DNA of 64,000 nucleotides from Tianweitania sediminis (GCF_017813335.1 NZ_JAGIYY010000006.1:124001-188000); one strand, 5' to 3'. Shown: positions 37,366-47,008, counted from the stretch's first letter. Made by a program: numbers and translations. Notes: generated by a model from the letters alone, not told the origin.

Positions 37366-40269
37366 CTAGCTGTTTTGGACCCGGCGGAGGGCTGCGGTCA
37401 ACTTTTCCAGTTCCTGCGCCAGCAGAGCTTTCTTGTCGCGTTCAGCTTCCACCACGTCTTCGCGCGCATTGGCAACGAACTTCTCATTGGAAAGCTTCTT
37501 GTCGATCCGCTCAATGTCGGCCGACACCTTGTCGATCTCCTTGTTCAACCGAGCGCTTTCGGCGCCCACATCGATTAAGGAGCCCAGCGGCAGGCAGATG
37601 GTCGCTTCTCCCAGCACGATCTGCGCCGACTGGCCAGGAGCATGATCGGCGAACGCGATGTCTCCCACCCGCGCCAGTCGCTTGATCGCACTTTCATGGC
37701 GCGCGAACCGGGCCCTGCTTTCTGCCGAAGCGTCCACCACGACAATCGGGGCAACCGCCCCGGCCGGCACGTTCATTTCGGAACGAACCGAGCGCACCCC
37801 GCTAACGAGGTCAACGAGCCAATTGATGTCCGCCGCGGCTTCCGCATCCTCGAAGGACGGCGCTGGCCAGCCGGCATGGCAGAGCAAAGAGCTGCGCGCA
37901 GTTTCACCGGCCGTATGATCCCAAAGCTCTTCCGTCATGAACGGCATGAACGGATGCATCAGCTTGTAGATCTCGTCCAGCACGAAGGCCGCCACTGCCT
38001 GGCTTTCTGCCTTGGCGGCTTCGTCCTCGCCCATGAACACGGGCTTCAGAAGTTCGAGGTACCAGTCGCAGAACTGGTTCCAAACAAAACGGTAAGCTGA
38101 AGCCGCGGCTTCGTTGAAGCGGTAGGTCTCGATGCCGGTCGTGATCTCGCGTGCCGTGCGTGCGAGCTCGGTCAGGATCCAGCGGTTGACCGGAAGCTTC
38201 GCGTCAGCGAGCCAGAGCGCGTCATTGCGCTTGGCCCCGTTCATCTCGGCAAAACGCGTGGCGTTCCAAAGCTTGGTGCCGAAATTGCGGTAGCCGGCGA
38301 TGCGGGCCGGGTCGAGCTTCACGTCGCGCCCTTGCGCCGCCATGATCGCGAGCGTGAAGCGCAAGGCATCGGCGCCGTACTCGTCGATCAGTTCAAGGGG
38401 ATCGATGACATTGCCCTTGGACTTTGACATCTTGGCGCCGTTCTTATCGCGAACGAGCGCATGGACATAAACCGTGTGGAACGGCTCCTCGTCCATGAAA
38501 TGGAGACCCATCATCATCATCCGGGCCACCCAGAAGAAGATGATGTCGAAGCCGGTCACCAGAACATCGGTCTGGTAGTGGGTCGCGAGTTCCTGTGTTT
38601 CGTCCGGCCAACCCAAAGTCGAGAACGGCCACAGCGCCGACGAGAACCAGGTGTCGAGCACGTCTTCGTCACGCGTCAGGATCGATCCCGGCTCAAAGGT
38701 CTCCAGCCGCTCCTGCACCCAGGCCTTCCACGGACCCTCATGCGAAAGATAATGCTGGACGGCAGCATCAAGCGCTGTCTCTTCGTCCTTCTCGACGAAC
38801 ACGGAGCCATCCGGTCCGTACCAGGCCGGGATCTGGTGCCCCCACCACAACTGGCGCGAAATGCACCACGGCTGGATGTTGTCCATCCACTCGAAATAGG
38901 TCTTTTCCCAAGTCTTCGGCACGAAGTTGGTACGGCCCTCGCGCACGCTGGCAATCGCGGGCTCCGCCAGCGTCTTGGCATCGGCGAACCACTGGTCGGT
39001 CAGCATAGGCTCGATCACGACGCCCGAGCGATCGCCAAACGGCTGCATGATCTTCTTGGATTCGACGTAAGGGACGTCGTTGCCTTCGTCGTCCTTGCGC
39101 GTGACCGCTAGGCCTTCCGCATTGATCGCCTGGACGATCCGCTCGCGCGCAGTAAACCGGTCGAGCCCCCGATACTCCTCGGGAACCAGGTTGATACCGT
39201 CCACTTCGTTTTCGCTCGGCAACTCGCCCGATTTGGCAAGTTCAAGCGCTTGCGCCGCGCAGACCGCATAGGGCTCGCCATCGCTGCGCATGGAAGCGGT
39301 GGCGTCCATCAGCCGGTACAACGGGATATTGTTGCGCCGAGCGACCTGGTAGTCATTGAAGTCGTGAGCGCCGGTGATCTTCACTGCACCGGAGCCGAAA
39401 TCAGGATCCGGATATTCGTCCGTGATAATGGGAATGAGGCGACGGTGCTCTCTCGGCCCCACTGGAATTTCGCAGAGCTTTCCAACGATCGGCGCATAGC
39501 GCTCGTCCGAAGGATGAACGGCAACAGCACCATCCCCCAGCATGGTTTCCGGACGGGTTGTGGCGATGGAGATGTAGTTTCGTTCTTCTGAAAGGATGAC
39601 GTTTCCGTCGGCGTCCTTCTCGACATAGGTGTAGGTTTCACCGCCAGCGAGCGGGTACTTGAAGTGCCACATGTGGCCGTCGACTTCGCGACTTTCGACC
39701 TCAAGGTCGGAGATGGCCGTTTCGAACTTCGGATCCCAGTTGACCAGCCGCTTGCCGCGGTAGATCAGCCCTTCGTTGTAAAGCGAAACAAAAACCTCGA
39801 TGACGGCTCGGGACAGCCCCTCGTCCATGGTGAACCGCTCACGCGACCAATCACAGGAAGCACCGAGGCGCTTCAACTGGTTGAAGATCGTGCCGCCCGA
39901 CTCGTTCTTCCATTCCCAGACTTTGTCGATAAAGGCTTCGCGCCCCATCTGGCGACGGGTCGGCTGCTGCCGCTCAGCCAGCTGACGTTCGACCACCATC
40001 TGCGTGGCGATACCGGCGTGATCCATGCCCGGCTGCCAAAGCACGTTCTTGCCACGCATGCGCTCGAAACGGACGAGGATGTCCTGAAGCGTGTTGTTGA
40101 GCGCGTGACCCATATGAAGCGAGCCCGTCACATTCGGTGGCGGGATCACGATGGTGAACGGCTCTGCCCCTTCTTCCGCACCGGCGCCGGCCCTGAAAGC
40201 ATCGGCGTCTGCCCACTTCTGCGCAATGCGCGGCTCGACGGTTTTCGAGTCGTAGGTCTTCTCAAGCAT
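37366..40269 (-). CDS. valS: Valyl-tRNA synthetase
   Basis: This 967-residue class I synthetase has the HIGH-type motif PPNVTGSLHMGHALNN near residue 48, the editing CP1 domain (GDGAVAVHPSDERY region), KMSKSKGNVIDP near 550, the anticodon-binding domain with PFMTEELW, and a C-terminal coiled coil (RLNKEIDKVSADIERIDKKL). It charges tRNA-Val and hydrolyses mischarged threonine. It follows the popZ homologue in the same direction. Confidence 0.98.
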   Translation of the reverse strand: MLEKTYDSKTVEPRIAQKWADADAFRAGAGAEEGAEPFTIVIPPPNVTGSLHMGHALNNTLQDILVRFERMRGKNVLWQPGMDHAGIATQMVVERQLAERQQPTRRQMGREAFIDKVWEWKNESGGTIFNQLKRLGASCDWSRERFTMDEGLSRAVIEVFVSLYNEGLIYRGKRLVNWDPKFETAISDLEVESREVDGHMWHFKYPLAGGETYTYVEKDADGNVILSEERNYISIATTRPETMLGDGAVAVHPSDERYAPIVGKLCEIPVGPREHRRLIPIITDEYPDPDFGSGAVKITGAHDFNDYQVARRNNIPLYRLMDATASMRSDGEPYAVCAAQALELAKSGELPSENEVDGINLVPEEYRGLDRFTARERIVQAINAEGLAVTRKDDEGNDVPYVESKKIMQPFGDRSGVVIEPMLTDQWFADAKTLAEPAIASVREGRTNFVPKTWEKTYFEWMDNIQPWCISRQLWWGHQIPAWYGPDGSVFVEKDEETALDAAVQHYLSHEGPWKAWVQERLETFEPGSILTRDEDVLDTWFSSALWPFSTLGWPDETQELATHYQTDVLVTGFDIIFFWVARMMMMGLHFMDEEPFHTVYVHALVRDKNGAKMSKSKGNVIDPLELIDEYGADALRFTLAIMAAQGRDVKLDPARIAGYRNFGTKLWNATRFAEMNGAKRNDALWLADAKLPVNRWILTELARTAREITTGIETYRFNEAAASAYRFVWNQFCDWYLELLKPVFMGEDEAAKAESQAVAAFVLDEIYKLMHPFMPFMTEELWDHTAGETARSSLLCHAGWPAPSFEDAEAAADINWLVDLVSGVRSVRSEMNVPAGAVAPIVVVDASAESRARFARHESAIKRLARVGDIAFADHAPGQSAQIVLGEATICLPLGSLIDVGAESARLNKEIDKVSADIERIDKKLSNEKFVANAREDVVEAERDKKALLAQELEKLTAALRRVQNS

Positions 40270-40392
40270 GTAATCTGAACCTGCTGGCTTGCAAGAATGG
40301 CTGCCCGCGGCAGCGAGTGGTGCCGCGGTTAAAGCGCCAAGCTTTTCGTCAAGTCAACAGATGGAGGCGTCTCCGGAGCGGCCGGGCGGCAA

Positions 40393-41157
40393 TCAGGCAG
40401 CCGGTCCGCGGGCGATGCGTTCGATTTCCTCGCGGACGAGGCGCTCCACCAGAGTGGGCAGGTTGTTGTCCAGCCACTCCGACAGCATCGGGCGAATCAT
40501 CGCTTCCGCCATTTCGTCGAACGACTTCTGACGCGTGGCTGCGAATGCCTCCGACAATTCGCCGAAGGCGGCAGCGACCTGCCGGCCTGTGCGATCCGAA
40601 ACGATCGATGGGGCTGATTTCGCTCCGCTGAATTCCGGCATTTGCTTCAACTCGCTGTCCAGCAGGTCCTGAAAGCCGAGCATGGCTTCGTCGTAGTCGG
40701 CTGATGTGTCGGCGTCTGCTTCTAGGGCGACAGCGGACTGGGTCAGCCCGTAATCCTCAGCCGGTTGTCCATGTTCGGCGGCAGTGGTGCCTTCGGCTTC
40801 GGTCGCTCGGTCGCGCGAACGGAGCTCTTCGGAAGTGAAGCTGGGGCGCAGCTCATCCATGATTGCGTGAAACGACGACGCCGTCGGCGAAGTGGGTTCT
40901 TCTGAGCTTTCCGCCTCGCCCCTGGGGCCGGTGTCTTCCTCAGCGGCTGTGTCGACCGGAGCCTGAATGCCTGCCCGAAACGCATCGAAGTGGCGAATGT
41001 CTGCGCTGTTGAGACGCGAAACCGGCATGCCGGGGGAATCCTGCTGCTCGCCGCTCGGACGCACCGTGTCGCTGTCTTCAATGATCCTGCGAATGGAAGC
41101 GAGAATCTCTTCCATGGAAGGTTCCCGCTGAACACTGTTGGACTGCGCCATCGTCAT
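40393..41157 (-). CDS. popZ: PopZ-family polar organising protein (DUF2497)
   Basis: This 254-residue protein has the PopZ layout: a conserved N-terminal helix QREPSMEEILASIRRIIED, an acidic, Ser/Glu-rich disordered middle (about 35-180), and a C-terminal helical region with EAMIRPMLSEWLDNNLPTLV and RLVREEIERIARG. The C-terminus oligomerises into polar condensates that recruit cell-cycle and chromosome-anchoring factors. Placement directly upstream of valS matches other alphaproteobacteria. A second in-frame ATG lies two codons downstream. Confidence 0.9.
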   Translation of the reverse strand: MTMAQSNSVQREPSMEEILASIRRIIEDSDTVRPSGEQQDSPGMPVSRLNSADIRHFDAFRAGIQAPVDTAAEEDTGPRGEAESSEEPTSPTASSFHAIMDELRPSFTSEELRSRDRATEAEGTTAAEHGQPAEDYGLTQSAVALEADADTSADYDEAMLGFQDLLDSELKQMPEFSGAKSAPSIVSDRTGRQVAAAFGELSEAFAATRQKSFDEMAEAMIRPMLSEWLDNNLPTLVERLVREEIERIARGPAA

Positions 41158-41253
41158 ACCGCCGCTTCATGACTCTCGGCCGCTTCCAAGCAGCCGAATC
41201 AACATCTTGAGCTTAAACGAGGCGGCAGCACACGAGAATCCGGAAAGCGGGAT

Positions 41254-41290
41254 GCATCGACTTGCGCACAAGATTCACGCAAGTCGATGC
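41254..41290 (-). terminator. 13-bp inverted repeat after tolC
   Basis: GCATCGACTTGCG (41254-41266) and CGCAAGTCGATGC (41278-41290) are exact complements around an 11-base spacer, ending two bases from the tolC stop. On the minus strand there is only a weak T-rich tail (CCCGCTTTCC). It is a strong RNA hairpin, either a terminator or a 3'-end stabiliser. Confidence 0.6.
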
Positions 41291-41292
41291 GA

Positions 41293-42654
41293 TCAGCGGC
41301 CGTCTGGCGTTCGCAAGCCGTACCACTTGTCCTTGACGGCGTTGTAGTGCTCCTTCGGCTCATACTTCGTGACCCGTAGGTTCAGGCGCTCCGCGCTGAG
41401 TGCGCCCACCGCCGAAAGGATGGCGTAGCTCGCAACAACCGCATCGCGTTCGGAGTTCGCGAGGTTGACCTGCGCGGTGATCACATCCGCTTGCGCGTCC
41501 AGAACGTCCAGCGTGGTGCGCTGCCCGACATTCAACTCTTCCTGAACGCCGTTCAAGGCCAGTTGAGCCGCTGAAACCAACTCACGGTTGGCGGCGATGG
41601 ATTGCTGGGCCGCGATATATTGCGTCCAGGCTGATGTCACAGCCGCACGGACCTGGTCGCGACTGACATCGACGTCGATACGCGCCTGGCCAAGCTGTTC
41701 CTTGTTCCGACGTACCGTGGCTGTGGTGCGCCCGCCATTGTAGATCGGGATGTTGAGCTGCAAGCCGATGCTGGCTGAGTCGCTCGTGCCATCTTGCTGG
41801 GAGTTGAGGCTCGATTCGCGGAAACTGCGCTGGACACCCGCTTCCGCCGACAACTGGGGAAGAAGTGCGCCTTCGGCCGATTTCACGCTGAACGCCTGCG
41901 CATCCACCACATGAAGATTCGACTTGATGGCGGGATGCTGGGAGAGCGCCACGTCAACCGAGCGGTCGAGGGTCGCCGGCAGGAGCTTCGTCACCGGCGA
42001 AGCGGCTTGAAGTCCGTTCGGCTCGTCACCGACCACCTGGCGATAGGTTGCCGCACTGGCAAGCGCCTGCGCCCGTGCTGCAGCAAGCTGTGCCACGGCT
42101 GAAGCGCGGGTCGCATCGGCCTGCGCCACATCGGTGCGGGTGCCCTCACCCACTTCGAAGCGCGAGTTAGCCGCCCTCACCTGTTCTTCCAGGAAGGCCA
42201 GGTTCTGCTGCAGGAGACTGGCGATGCGGCGGTCCCGGATCACGTCCATGTAGGCGGACGCCGCGTTGAACAGGATGTTCTGTTCCGTATTGCGAAGAGC
42301 TTCACGCTGCGCAAAGACCTGCGATTCAGCGGCCCTCACGTTGTTCAACGTCTGGAAGCCGTCGAACAGGTTCTGGGACAAGGAGACCCCGAAGCCGCCC
42401 GTTTGCAGGCGAACGCCGGCTTGTCTGCTCAAGGTGTAGTTGGAAAAACCCGCAATAACCGGGCGATATCCTGATTTTGCAATGGCAACGCCTTCGTCCG
42501 TAACGCGAACGCCGGCGCGGGCGGAATTCAATTGGGAGTTAAATTCATAGGCTTTGGACAGCGCTCCGAGGATGCTTTCGCTCCAGGCCGAAGTAGAAAA
42601 TACGACGCTGGACGAGAGAAGCGCCACAAACAAGCTTCGTGACAAAATAGACAA
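41293..42654 (-). CDS. tolC: TolC-family outer membrane efflux protein
   Basis: This 453-residue protein is read from a TTG at 42654. It has a signal peptide SILSRSLFVALLSSSVVFST, cut near STSAWS|ES. Two TolC repeats of long alpha-barrel helices follow (SILGALSKAYEFNSQLNSAR; LNIPIYNGGRTTATVRRNKE; QEELNVGQRTTLDVLDAQAD). It forms the outer-membrane channel for type I secretion and efflux pumps. The TTG start is chosen because GAGGG lies six bases upstream and the signal peptide begins there; longer frames to 42708 or 42873 add residues that do not look like a signal. Confidence 0.92.
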   Translation of the reverse strand: MSILSRSLFVALLSSSVVFSTSAWSESILGALSKAYEFNSQLNSARAGVRVTDEGVAIAKSGYRPVIAGFSNYTLSRQAGVRLQTGGFGVSLSQNLFDGFQTLNNVRAAESQVFAQREALRNTEQNILFNAASAYMDVIRDRRIASLLQQNLAFLEEQVRAANSRFEVGEGTRTDVAQADATRASAVAQLAAARAQALASAATYRQVVGDEPNGLQAASPVTKLLPATLDRSVDVALSQHPAIKSNLHVVDAQAFSVKSAEGALLPQLSAEAGVQRSFRESSLNSQQDGTSDSASIGLQLNIPIYNGGRTTATVRRNKEQLGQARIDVDVSRDQVRAAVTSAWTQYIAAQQSIAANRELVSAAQLALNGVQEELNVGQRTTLDVLDAQADVITAQVNLANSERDAVVASYAILSAVGALSAERLNLRVTKYEPKEHYNAVKDKWYGLRTPDGR

Positions 42655-42660
42655 CGCGAA

Positions 42661-42665
42661 CCCTC
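42661..42665 (-). promoter_or_regulatory. Ribosome binding site fixing the tolC TTG start
   Basis: GAGGG on the minus strand lies six bases before the TTG at 42654. No comparable site precedes the ATG codons at 42708 and 42873. Confidence 0.6.
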
Positions 42666-42908
42666 GCTGATTGACGACCAAGGCTGGAAGCCAGACAGGG
42701 CCGACCATCGAATCCGGATCTAGGATCCGTTCGAGCGCAACCGCTACACCGTTCCTGCTGCATTGCGCAACAATATCAGCGGCATTGAAGAGCCCAGCGA
42801 GCAAGCGGATCGCGCGATGTTGCAGCGAAGGCACGGTAAAAGAAATTGTTAAGATAAGCCGGCTGATCGCCAACCGAGCGGCTACCGAGCGCTATCGAAG
42901 CAGTCCGT

Positions 42909-43583
42909 TCAGAAAACGAAGGAAGCCGGTTTGCTGAAGCCGGGCAATGGCTTAACGGCTGCGTTAAACACGGTCCGACCGGCAACAGTGTCGCCATCGC
43001 GCACGTAGAGCCGGGCGCTTCCGGTGCTGCCACGACCCACGATCGCAACCAGCCGTCCATAATTCTTCAACTGGTCGAGCAGGGCCTGGGGCACCTCGTC
43101 CACGCAGCCTTCAAGAACGATAACGTCATAAGGACCTTGCGCCTTGTAGCCCTCTGGCAAGGCGCCGGTCACAACAGCAACGTTGTCATAGCCCAGCCGC
43201 TGAAGGCTCTGTGTGGCGGCGCTGGCCAGAGTCGGATCCGATTCCAGGGCAACCACGCTGCTCGCCAAACGGGACACGACGGCAGCGCCATAGCCAGTGC
43301 CGGTGCCGACGTCGAGAACATAGTCGCCGGGCTGGATGTCGGCGAGTTGAATGAGCTTGGCGAAGGGTGACGGCTCCATCAGGTAGCGGGCTTCGCTGCT
43401 GCTGGTTGCCGGAGCAATCTCGAGATCTTCGTCGATATAGGCGAGCGCACGGCGGCGTGAGGGCACGAACTCCTCACGCGGCACAGCCAGCATTGCGTCG
43501 ATCACTTCCACGCTGGTCACGTCGGTGGTTCGCACCTGACCATCCACCATCTTCAAACGCTGGGTGGCGAAATCGATGCTCAT
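42909..43583 (-). CDS. pcm: Protein-L-isoaspartate O-methyltransferase
   Basis: This 224-residue SAM-dependent methyltransferase has the motif DVGTGTGYGAAVVSRLASSV and an upstream LMEPSPFAKLIQLADIQPGD. The usual PCMT N-terminal VDGQVRTTDVTSVEVIDAM is present. It repairs isoaspartyl damage, or acts as the related methyltransferase often paired with tolC in Hyphomicrobiales. ATG at 43583 precedes the conserved N-terminus; the longer frame runs into the tRNA gene. Confidence 0.93.
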   Translation of the reverse strand: MSIDFATQRLKMVDGQVRTTDVTSVEVIDAMLAVPREEFVPSRRRALAYIDEDLEIAPATSSSEARYLMEPSPFAKLIQLADIQPGDYVLDVGTGTGYGAAVVSRLASSVVALESDPTLASAATQSLQRLGYDNVAVVTGALPEGYKAQGPYDVIVLEGCVDEVPQALLDQLKNYGRLVAIVGRGSTGSARLYVRDGDTVAGRTVFNAAVKPLPGFSKPASFVF

Positions 43584-43648
43584 CGCAAACCTTGCAGACA
43601 CTAGGTGGCTGGAAGGCAGCCACGTTTTCCGGCTGTGCGAGCCGCGGA

Positions 43649-43722
43649 TGGAGGCCTCGCCCGGAATCGAACCGGGGTGCAAGGATTTGCAGTCCTCTGC
43701 GTAACCACTCCGCCACGAGGCC
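43649..43722 (-). tRNA. tRNA-Cys(GCA)
   Basis: The minus strand folds as a complete cloverleaf. Acceptor stem GGCCTCG pairs with CGAGGCC, the anticodon loop is CTGCAAA (anticodon GCA), the T arm is CCCGG-TTCGATT-CCGGG, the discriminator is T, and CCA is encoded at 43649-43651. Length is 74 bases. Confidence 0.96.
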
Positions 43723-43825
43723 TCGACGCGCGCCTCGCACAGGCGGGTTCAATAGGTTGAGGCCCCGATGGCGTCAAGCGCTGCTTGCGCGCCCCGTCTT
43801 CTTTCTTCCTGCTGCTCCAGCAGCC

Positions 43826-44398
43826 TTAAGGCAGGAAGAGTACATAGGCCCGTTCACGCTGCGAAAGCGGCCTGACAGTGCTTCTCACCTGCCCCACAGG
43901 AGCAAAGCCGAGCTTCTGGTAAAGTGGCAGCGCTGCGGGGTGATCCAGCGTGCAGGTTTGCACGGTCACGCGGCGTGGCTGGTAGAACCAGGCAGCCTCG
44001 ATCGCCGCACCCAGGAACCAGCGGCCGAGCCCCTGCCCGATCCCGTCAGCAGTCATGCCGAAATACGCAAGCTCCACCTGATCGGGAAGCTGCGCGTGAA
44101 GATCAAAGAAGCCCACCGGCGCGCCGTCCAGATGCAGCACGCGGATGTCACGGCCCGGCGCCTGAAGGTAAGCGCCAAGCTCCTGGTCGCTCATCCGAAG
44201 CACATTCACCCAATGCCATTTTCGGCCGACGCGATCCATCAGGTAGCGAAAATAGTGCAGCGGGATGTGCTTGGTGCGAAGCAGCGCGAGCTTCTTGTTC
44301 ACGGGCATTGCCGGTAGATGCGCCGGCGGCCGCTGCATTTCGAGGAAGGTGACGGTTACCTCAATCGCTTCTGCCGCCACGGTTGAAAGGCTGCTCAT
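43826..44398 (-). CDS. GNAT-family N-acetyltransferase
   Basis: This 190-residue protein has the GNAT acetyl-CoA motif region ADGIGQGLGRWFLGAAIEAAW and the beta-strand RRVTVQTCTLDHPAALPLYQKLGF. The acceptor substrate cannot be told. Its ATG at 44398 overlaps the sseA stop as ATGA, so the two are coupled. Confidence 0.9.
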   Translation of the reverse strand: MSSLSTVAAEAIEVTVTFLEMQRPPAHLPAMPVNKKLALLRTKHIPLHYFRYLMDRVGRKWHWVNVLRMSDQELGAYLQAPGRDIRVLHLDGAPVGFFDLHAQLPDQVELAYFGMTADGIGQGLGRWFLGAAIEAAWFYQPRRVTVQTCTLDHPAALPLYQKLGFAPVGQVRSTVRPLSQRERAYVLFLP

Positions 44399-45240
44399 TT
44401 CTGGCTGGTTTCCACTGCGGTGTCGGATCGCGCGCCCCACTCACTCCAGGACCCGTCGTAGAGCTTGTGATTCGAAGAGCCGAGGGTTTCCAGCGCCAGG
44501 GAGACAACCGCGGCGGTGACACCGGAGCCGCAGGTGGTCACCACCGGCTTGTTGAGGTCGAGGCCCGCTGCTTCGAATGTTTCGCGCAGGGCCTCGGGCG
44601 AAAGCAGTTTCCCGTCCTGCGAAAGCGCAGCAGCAGGAACGTTCCTGGCCCCAGGCATGTGCCCTCCGCGCATGCCGGCACGCGGTTCAGGATCAGTGCC
44701 CTTGAAGCGCCCCGCTGGTCGTGCATCGGCAATCTGGAGGTCGCCTGTGCGCACCGCTTCCTGCATGTCTCCGAAGCTTGCCACGCGCTCGGGATGATGA
44801 TCGACATCGAACACGCAGGGCGCGATCTTCGTGACCTCCCCGGTCAGCGGAAGGCCGGCCGCCTTCCAGCCATCGACGCCGCCTTCCAGAATTCTGACAT
44901 CCTTGGCACCCATCAGGCGGAACATCCACCAGGCTCTGGGCGCGGTAAACACGCCCGGTCCGTCATAAACAATGATGGTGTCGTTTTCCGTCAGGCCCAT
45001 CGAACCGGCCCAGCGCGCGAAATCCTGGGGAGACGGCAGCGTATGCGGAAGCTCGCTTTGCGGATCCACCACCAGGTCGTGATCGAAAAACACCGCGCCT
45101 GGAATATGCGCGGCGTCGTACTCGGCCTTCGGATCCCGATTCTGAGCCGGCAGGTACCAAGACGCATCTACAAGGGAGACGCCGGGCGTCTTAAGGTTTT
45201 CGAGCAGCCACTGCTGCGAAACAAAGAAGTTCTCGGCCAT
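44395..45240 (-). CDS. sseA: 3-mercaptopyruvate sulfurtransferase
   Basis: This 281-residue tandem rhodanese has an inactive N-terminal domain (VSLVDASWYLPAQNRDP) and an active C-terminal domain with the loop TTCGSGVTAAVVSLALE. The CGSG[VI]TA loop is diagnostic for mercaptopyruvate rather than thiosulfate sulfurtransferase. It moves sulfur from 3-mercaptopyruvate to thiophilic acceptors. It follows the AlaX and cysK genes, forming a cysteine-related group. Confidence 0.94.
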   Translation of the reverse strand: MAENFFVSQQWLLENLKTPGVSLVDASWYLPAQNRDPKAEYDAAHIPGAVFFDHDLVVDPQSELPHTLPSPQDFARWAGSMGLTENDTIIVYDGPGVFTAPRAWWMFRLMGAKDVRILEGGVDGWKAAGLPLTGEVTKIAPCVFDVDHHPERVASFGDMQEAVRTGDLQIADARPAGRFKGTDPEPRAGMRGGHMPGARNVPAAALSQDGKLLSPEALRETFEAAGLDLNKPVVTTCGSGVTAAVVSLALETLGSSNHKLYDGSWSEWGARSDTAVETSQK

Positions 45241-45242
45241 TC

Positions 45243-45974
45243 TTATCCTCCCAAGGTCCCGAAGCGCAGCCGGAAGCGGCGATTTTCCCGGCCCTTCTTC
45301 TCGATCTTCCCGATGTGAATGTCACCGATTTCACTAGTCGAGCGTACATGCGTGCCGCCGCACGGCTGGCTATCGACGCTGGCATTCCCGCCGATGCAGA
45401 CGAGCCGGATCTGACCTGAACCAGAGGGCGGCCGCACGTTCTTTGACTTCACCAGCGCGGGGTTGGCGGTCAGTTCGTCTTCGCCGATCATGCGCACGAA
45501 TACAGGGTGATCGGCGCGGACGAGTTGCATCAATCTGTCCGTCGCTTCTTCCTTGCTCATTCCGCCGTCGGGCATGTCGAAGTCGACACGCGAATCCTCT
45601 TCCGAAACCGCGGCTCCCGTCACCGGATATGGGCAGAAGGTCGTGAGAAGGTGGCAAGCAGTATGCATGCGCATCAGCCGCAAGCGCCGCTCCCAGTCGA
45701 TCAGCAAATCGACGGTGTCGCCGGCGCGAAGAGTGTCGGCCCCTTCCGCGGCAAGGTGGAAGATATCTTCCTTGGTTTCGCCCGTTACCGTTCCGGTGAT
45801 CGCGATTTCTGCGCCGTCGGCGCGAATGAGGCGGCCCGTGTCGCCGGGCTGCCCACCCGATGTCGCGTAAAAGATCGTGCGATCCAGGACGATCCCGCGC
45901 TCATCGACCTGCTGTACGGTCGCTTGCGTATGGGCGAGGTAAGCGTCGTCGCGAAAAAGAGGAATGGTTTTCAA
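45243..45974 (-). CDS. Alanyl-tRNA editing protein (AlaX type)
   Basis: This 243-residue protein has the zinc ligands of the AlaRS editing domain: HTACH near residue 105 and CGGTH near 200. The fold also includes FYATSGGQPGDTG, as in AlaX-M. It hydrolyses Ser-tRNA-Ala or Gly-tRNA-Ala in trans. The TTG start at 45974 overlaps the cysK stop as TTGA. The longer frame to 46193 runs through cysK and adds low-complexity sequence. Confidence 0.9.
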   Translation of the reverse strand: MKTIPLFRDDAYLAHTQATVQQVDERGIVLDRTIFYATSGGQPGDTGRLIRADGAEIAITGTVTGETKEDIFHLAAEGADTLRAGDTVDLLIDWERRLRLMRMHTACHLLTTFCPYPVTGAAVSEEDSRVDFDMPDGGMSKEEATDRLMQLVRADHPVFVRMIGEDELTANPALVKSKNVRPPSGSGQIRLVCIGGNASVDSQPCGGTHVRSTSEIGDIHIGKIEKKGRENRRFRLRFGTLGG

Positions 45975-47008
45975 GATGGAACAGCCTCGAACGGCGGCTG
46001 GATCGTCGTTTCCTGCTCCATCCAGGCTGGCACCGGCAGGTTCTTGGAGCGCAGGAAATCCGGGTTGAAAAGCTTCGACTGATAACGCGTTCCGTAGTCG
46101 CAAAGGACCGTCACGATGGTGTGGCCCGGCCCAAGATCGCGGGCAAGACGGATGGCGCCGGCGATGTTGATGCCAGACGAGCCCCCGAGGCAAAGCCCCT
46201 CCTCTTGCACGAGGTCAAACACGATCGGCAGGGCCTCTTCGTCGGCGATCTGATAAGCGAAATCGGGCTTGAAACCCTCTAGATTGGCGGTGATGCGTCC
46301 TTGACCGATGCCCTCCGTGATCGAGCTACCTTCCGATTTCAACTCCCCTTCGGTGTAGAAGTTGTAGAGCGCAGCCCCGAGCGGATCCGCGATGGCGATC
46401 TTCACGGCGGCGTTGTGCTCCTTCAGCCCGATGCCGACACCGGCCAAAGTTCCGCCACTGCCGACCGCTGCCACGAAACCGTCGATCTTGCCGCCGGTCT
46501 GCTCCCAGATCTCCTGCGCCGTTGTGCGGATGTGACCTTCGCGATTGGCCGTGTTGTCGAACTGGTTAGCCCAGATCGCTCCATTGGAGGCAGTCTGCGC
46601 CATCTGTTCGGCCAGGCGTCCGGAGAGTTTCACGTAGTTGTTGGGGTTCCGGTACGGCACCGCGGGGACCTCGATCAGTTCGGCCCCGAGGACGCGAAGC
46701 GCATCCTTTTTCTCCTGGCTCTGCGTTTCGGGAATGACGATCACGGTGCGATAGCCAAGCGTCTTGGCCACGAGCGTCAGACCGATACCGGTGTTGCCGG
46801 CCGTGCCCTCCACGATGATGCCGCCGGGCTTCAGCAATCCTTTGGCTTCGGCGTCACGGATAATGAACAGTCCGGCTCGATCCTTCACCGACTGGCCCGG
46901 ATTCATGAATTCCGCCTTGCCAAGGATTTCGCAACCCGTGGCTTCCGAAGCGCGCTTGAGCCGGATGAGCGGCGTATTGCCGATCACGTCGATTACGGAG
47001 CGGTCCAT
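45971..47008 (-). CDS. cysK: Cysteine synthase A
   Basis: This 345-residue PLP enzyme has the Lys in FMNPGQSVKDRAG and the phosphate-binding EGTAGNTGIGL. The C-terminus CDYGTRYQSKLFNPDFLRSK is the long form seen in alphaproteobacteria. It joins O-acetylserine and sulfide to cysteine. GCGAGG lies upstream of the ATG. It is the first gene of the cysK-alaX-sseA-GNAT run and divergent from the SDR gene. Confidence 0.95.
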   Translation of the reverse strand: MDRSVIDVIGNTPLIRLKRASEATGCEILGKAEFMNPGQSVKDRAGLFIIRDAEAKGLLKPGGIIVEGTAGNTGIGLTLVAKTLGYRTVIVIPETQSQEKKDALRVLGAELIEVPAVPYRNPNNYVKLSGRLAEQMAQTASNGAIWANQFDNTANREGHIRTTAQEIWEQTGGKIDGFVAAVGSGGTLAGVGIGLKEHNAAVKIAIADPLGAALYNFYTEGELKSEGSSITEGIGQGRITANLEGFKPDFAYQIADEEALPIVFDLVQEEGLCLGGSSGINIAGAIRLARDLGPGHTIVTVLCDYGTRYQSKLFNPDFLRSKNLPVPAWMEQETTIQPPFEAVPS

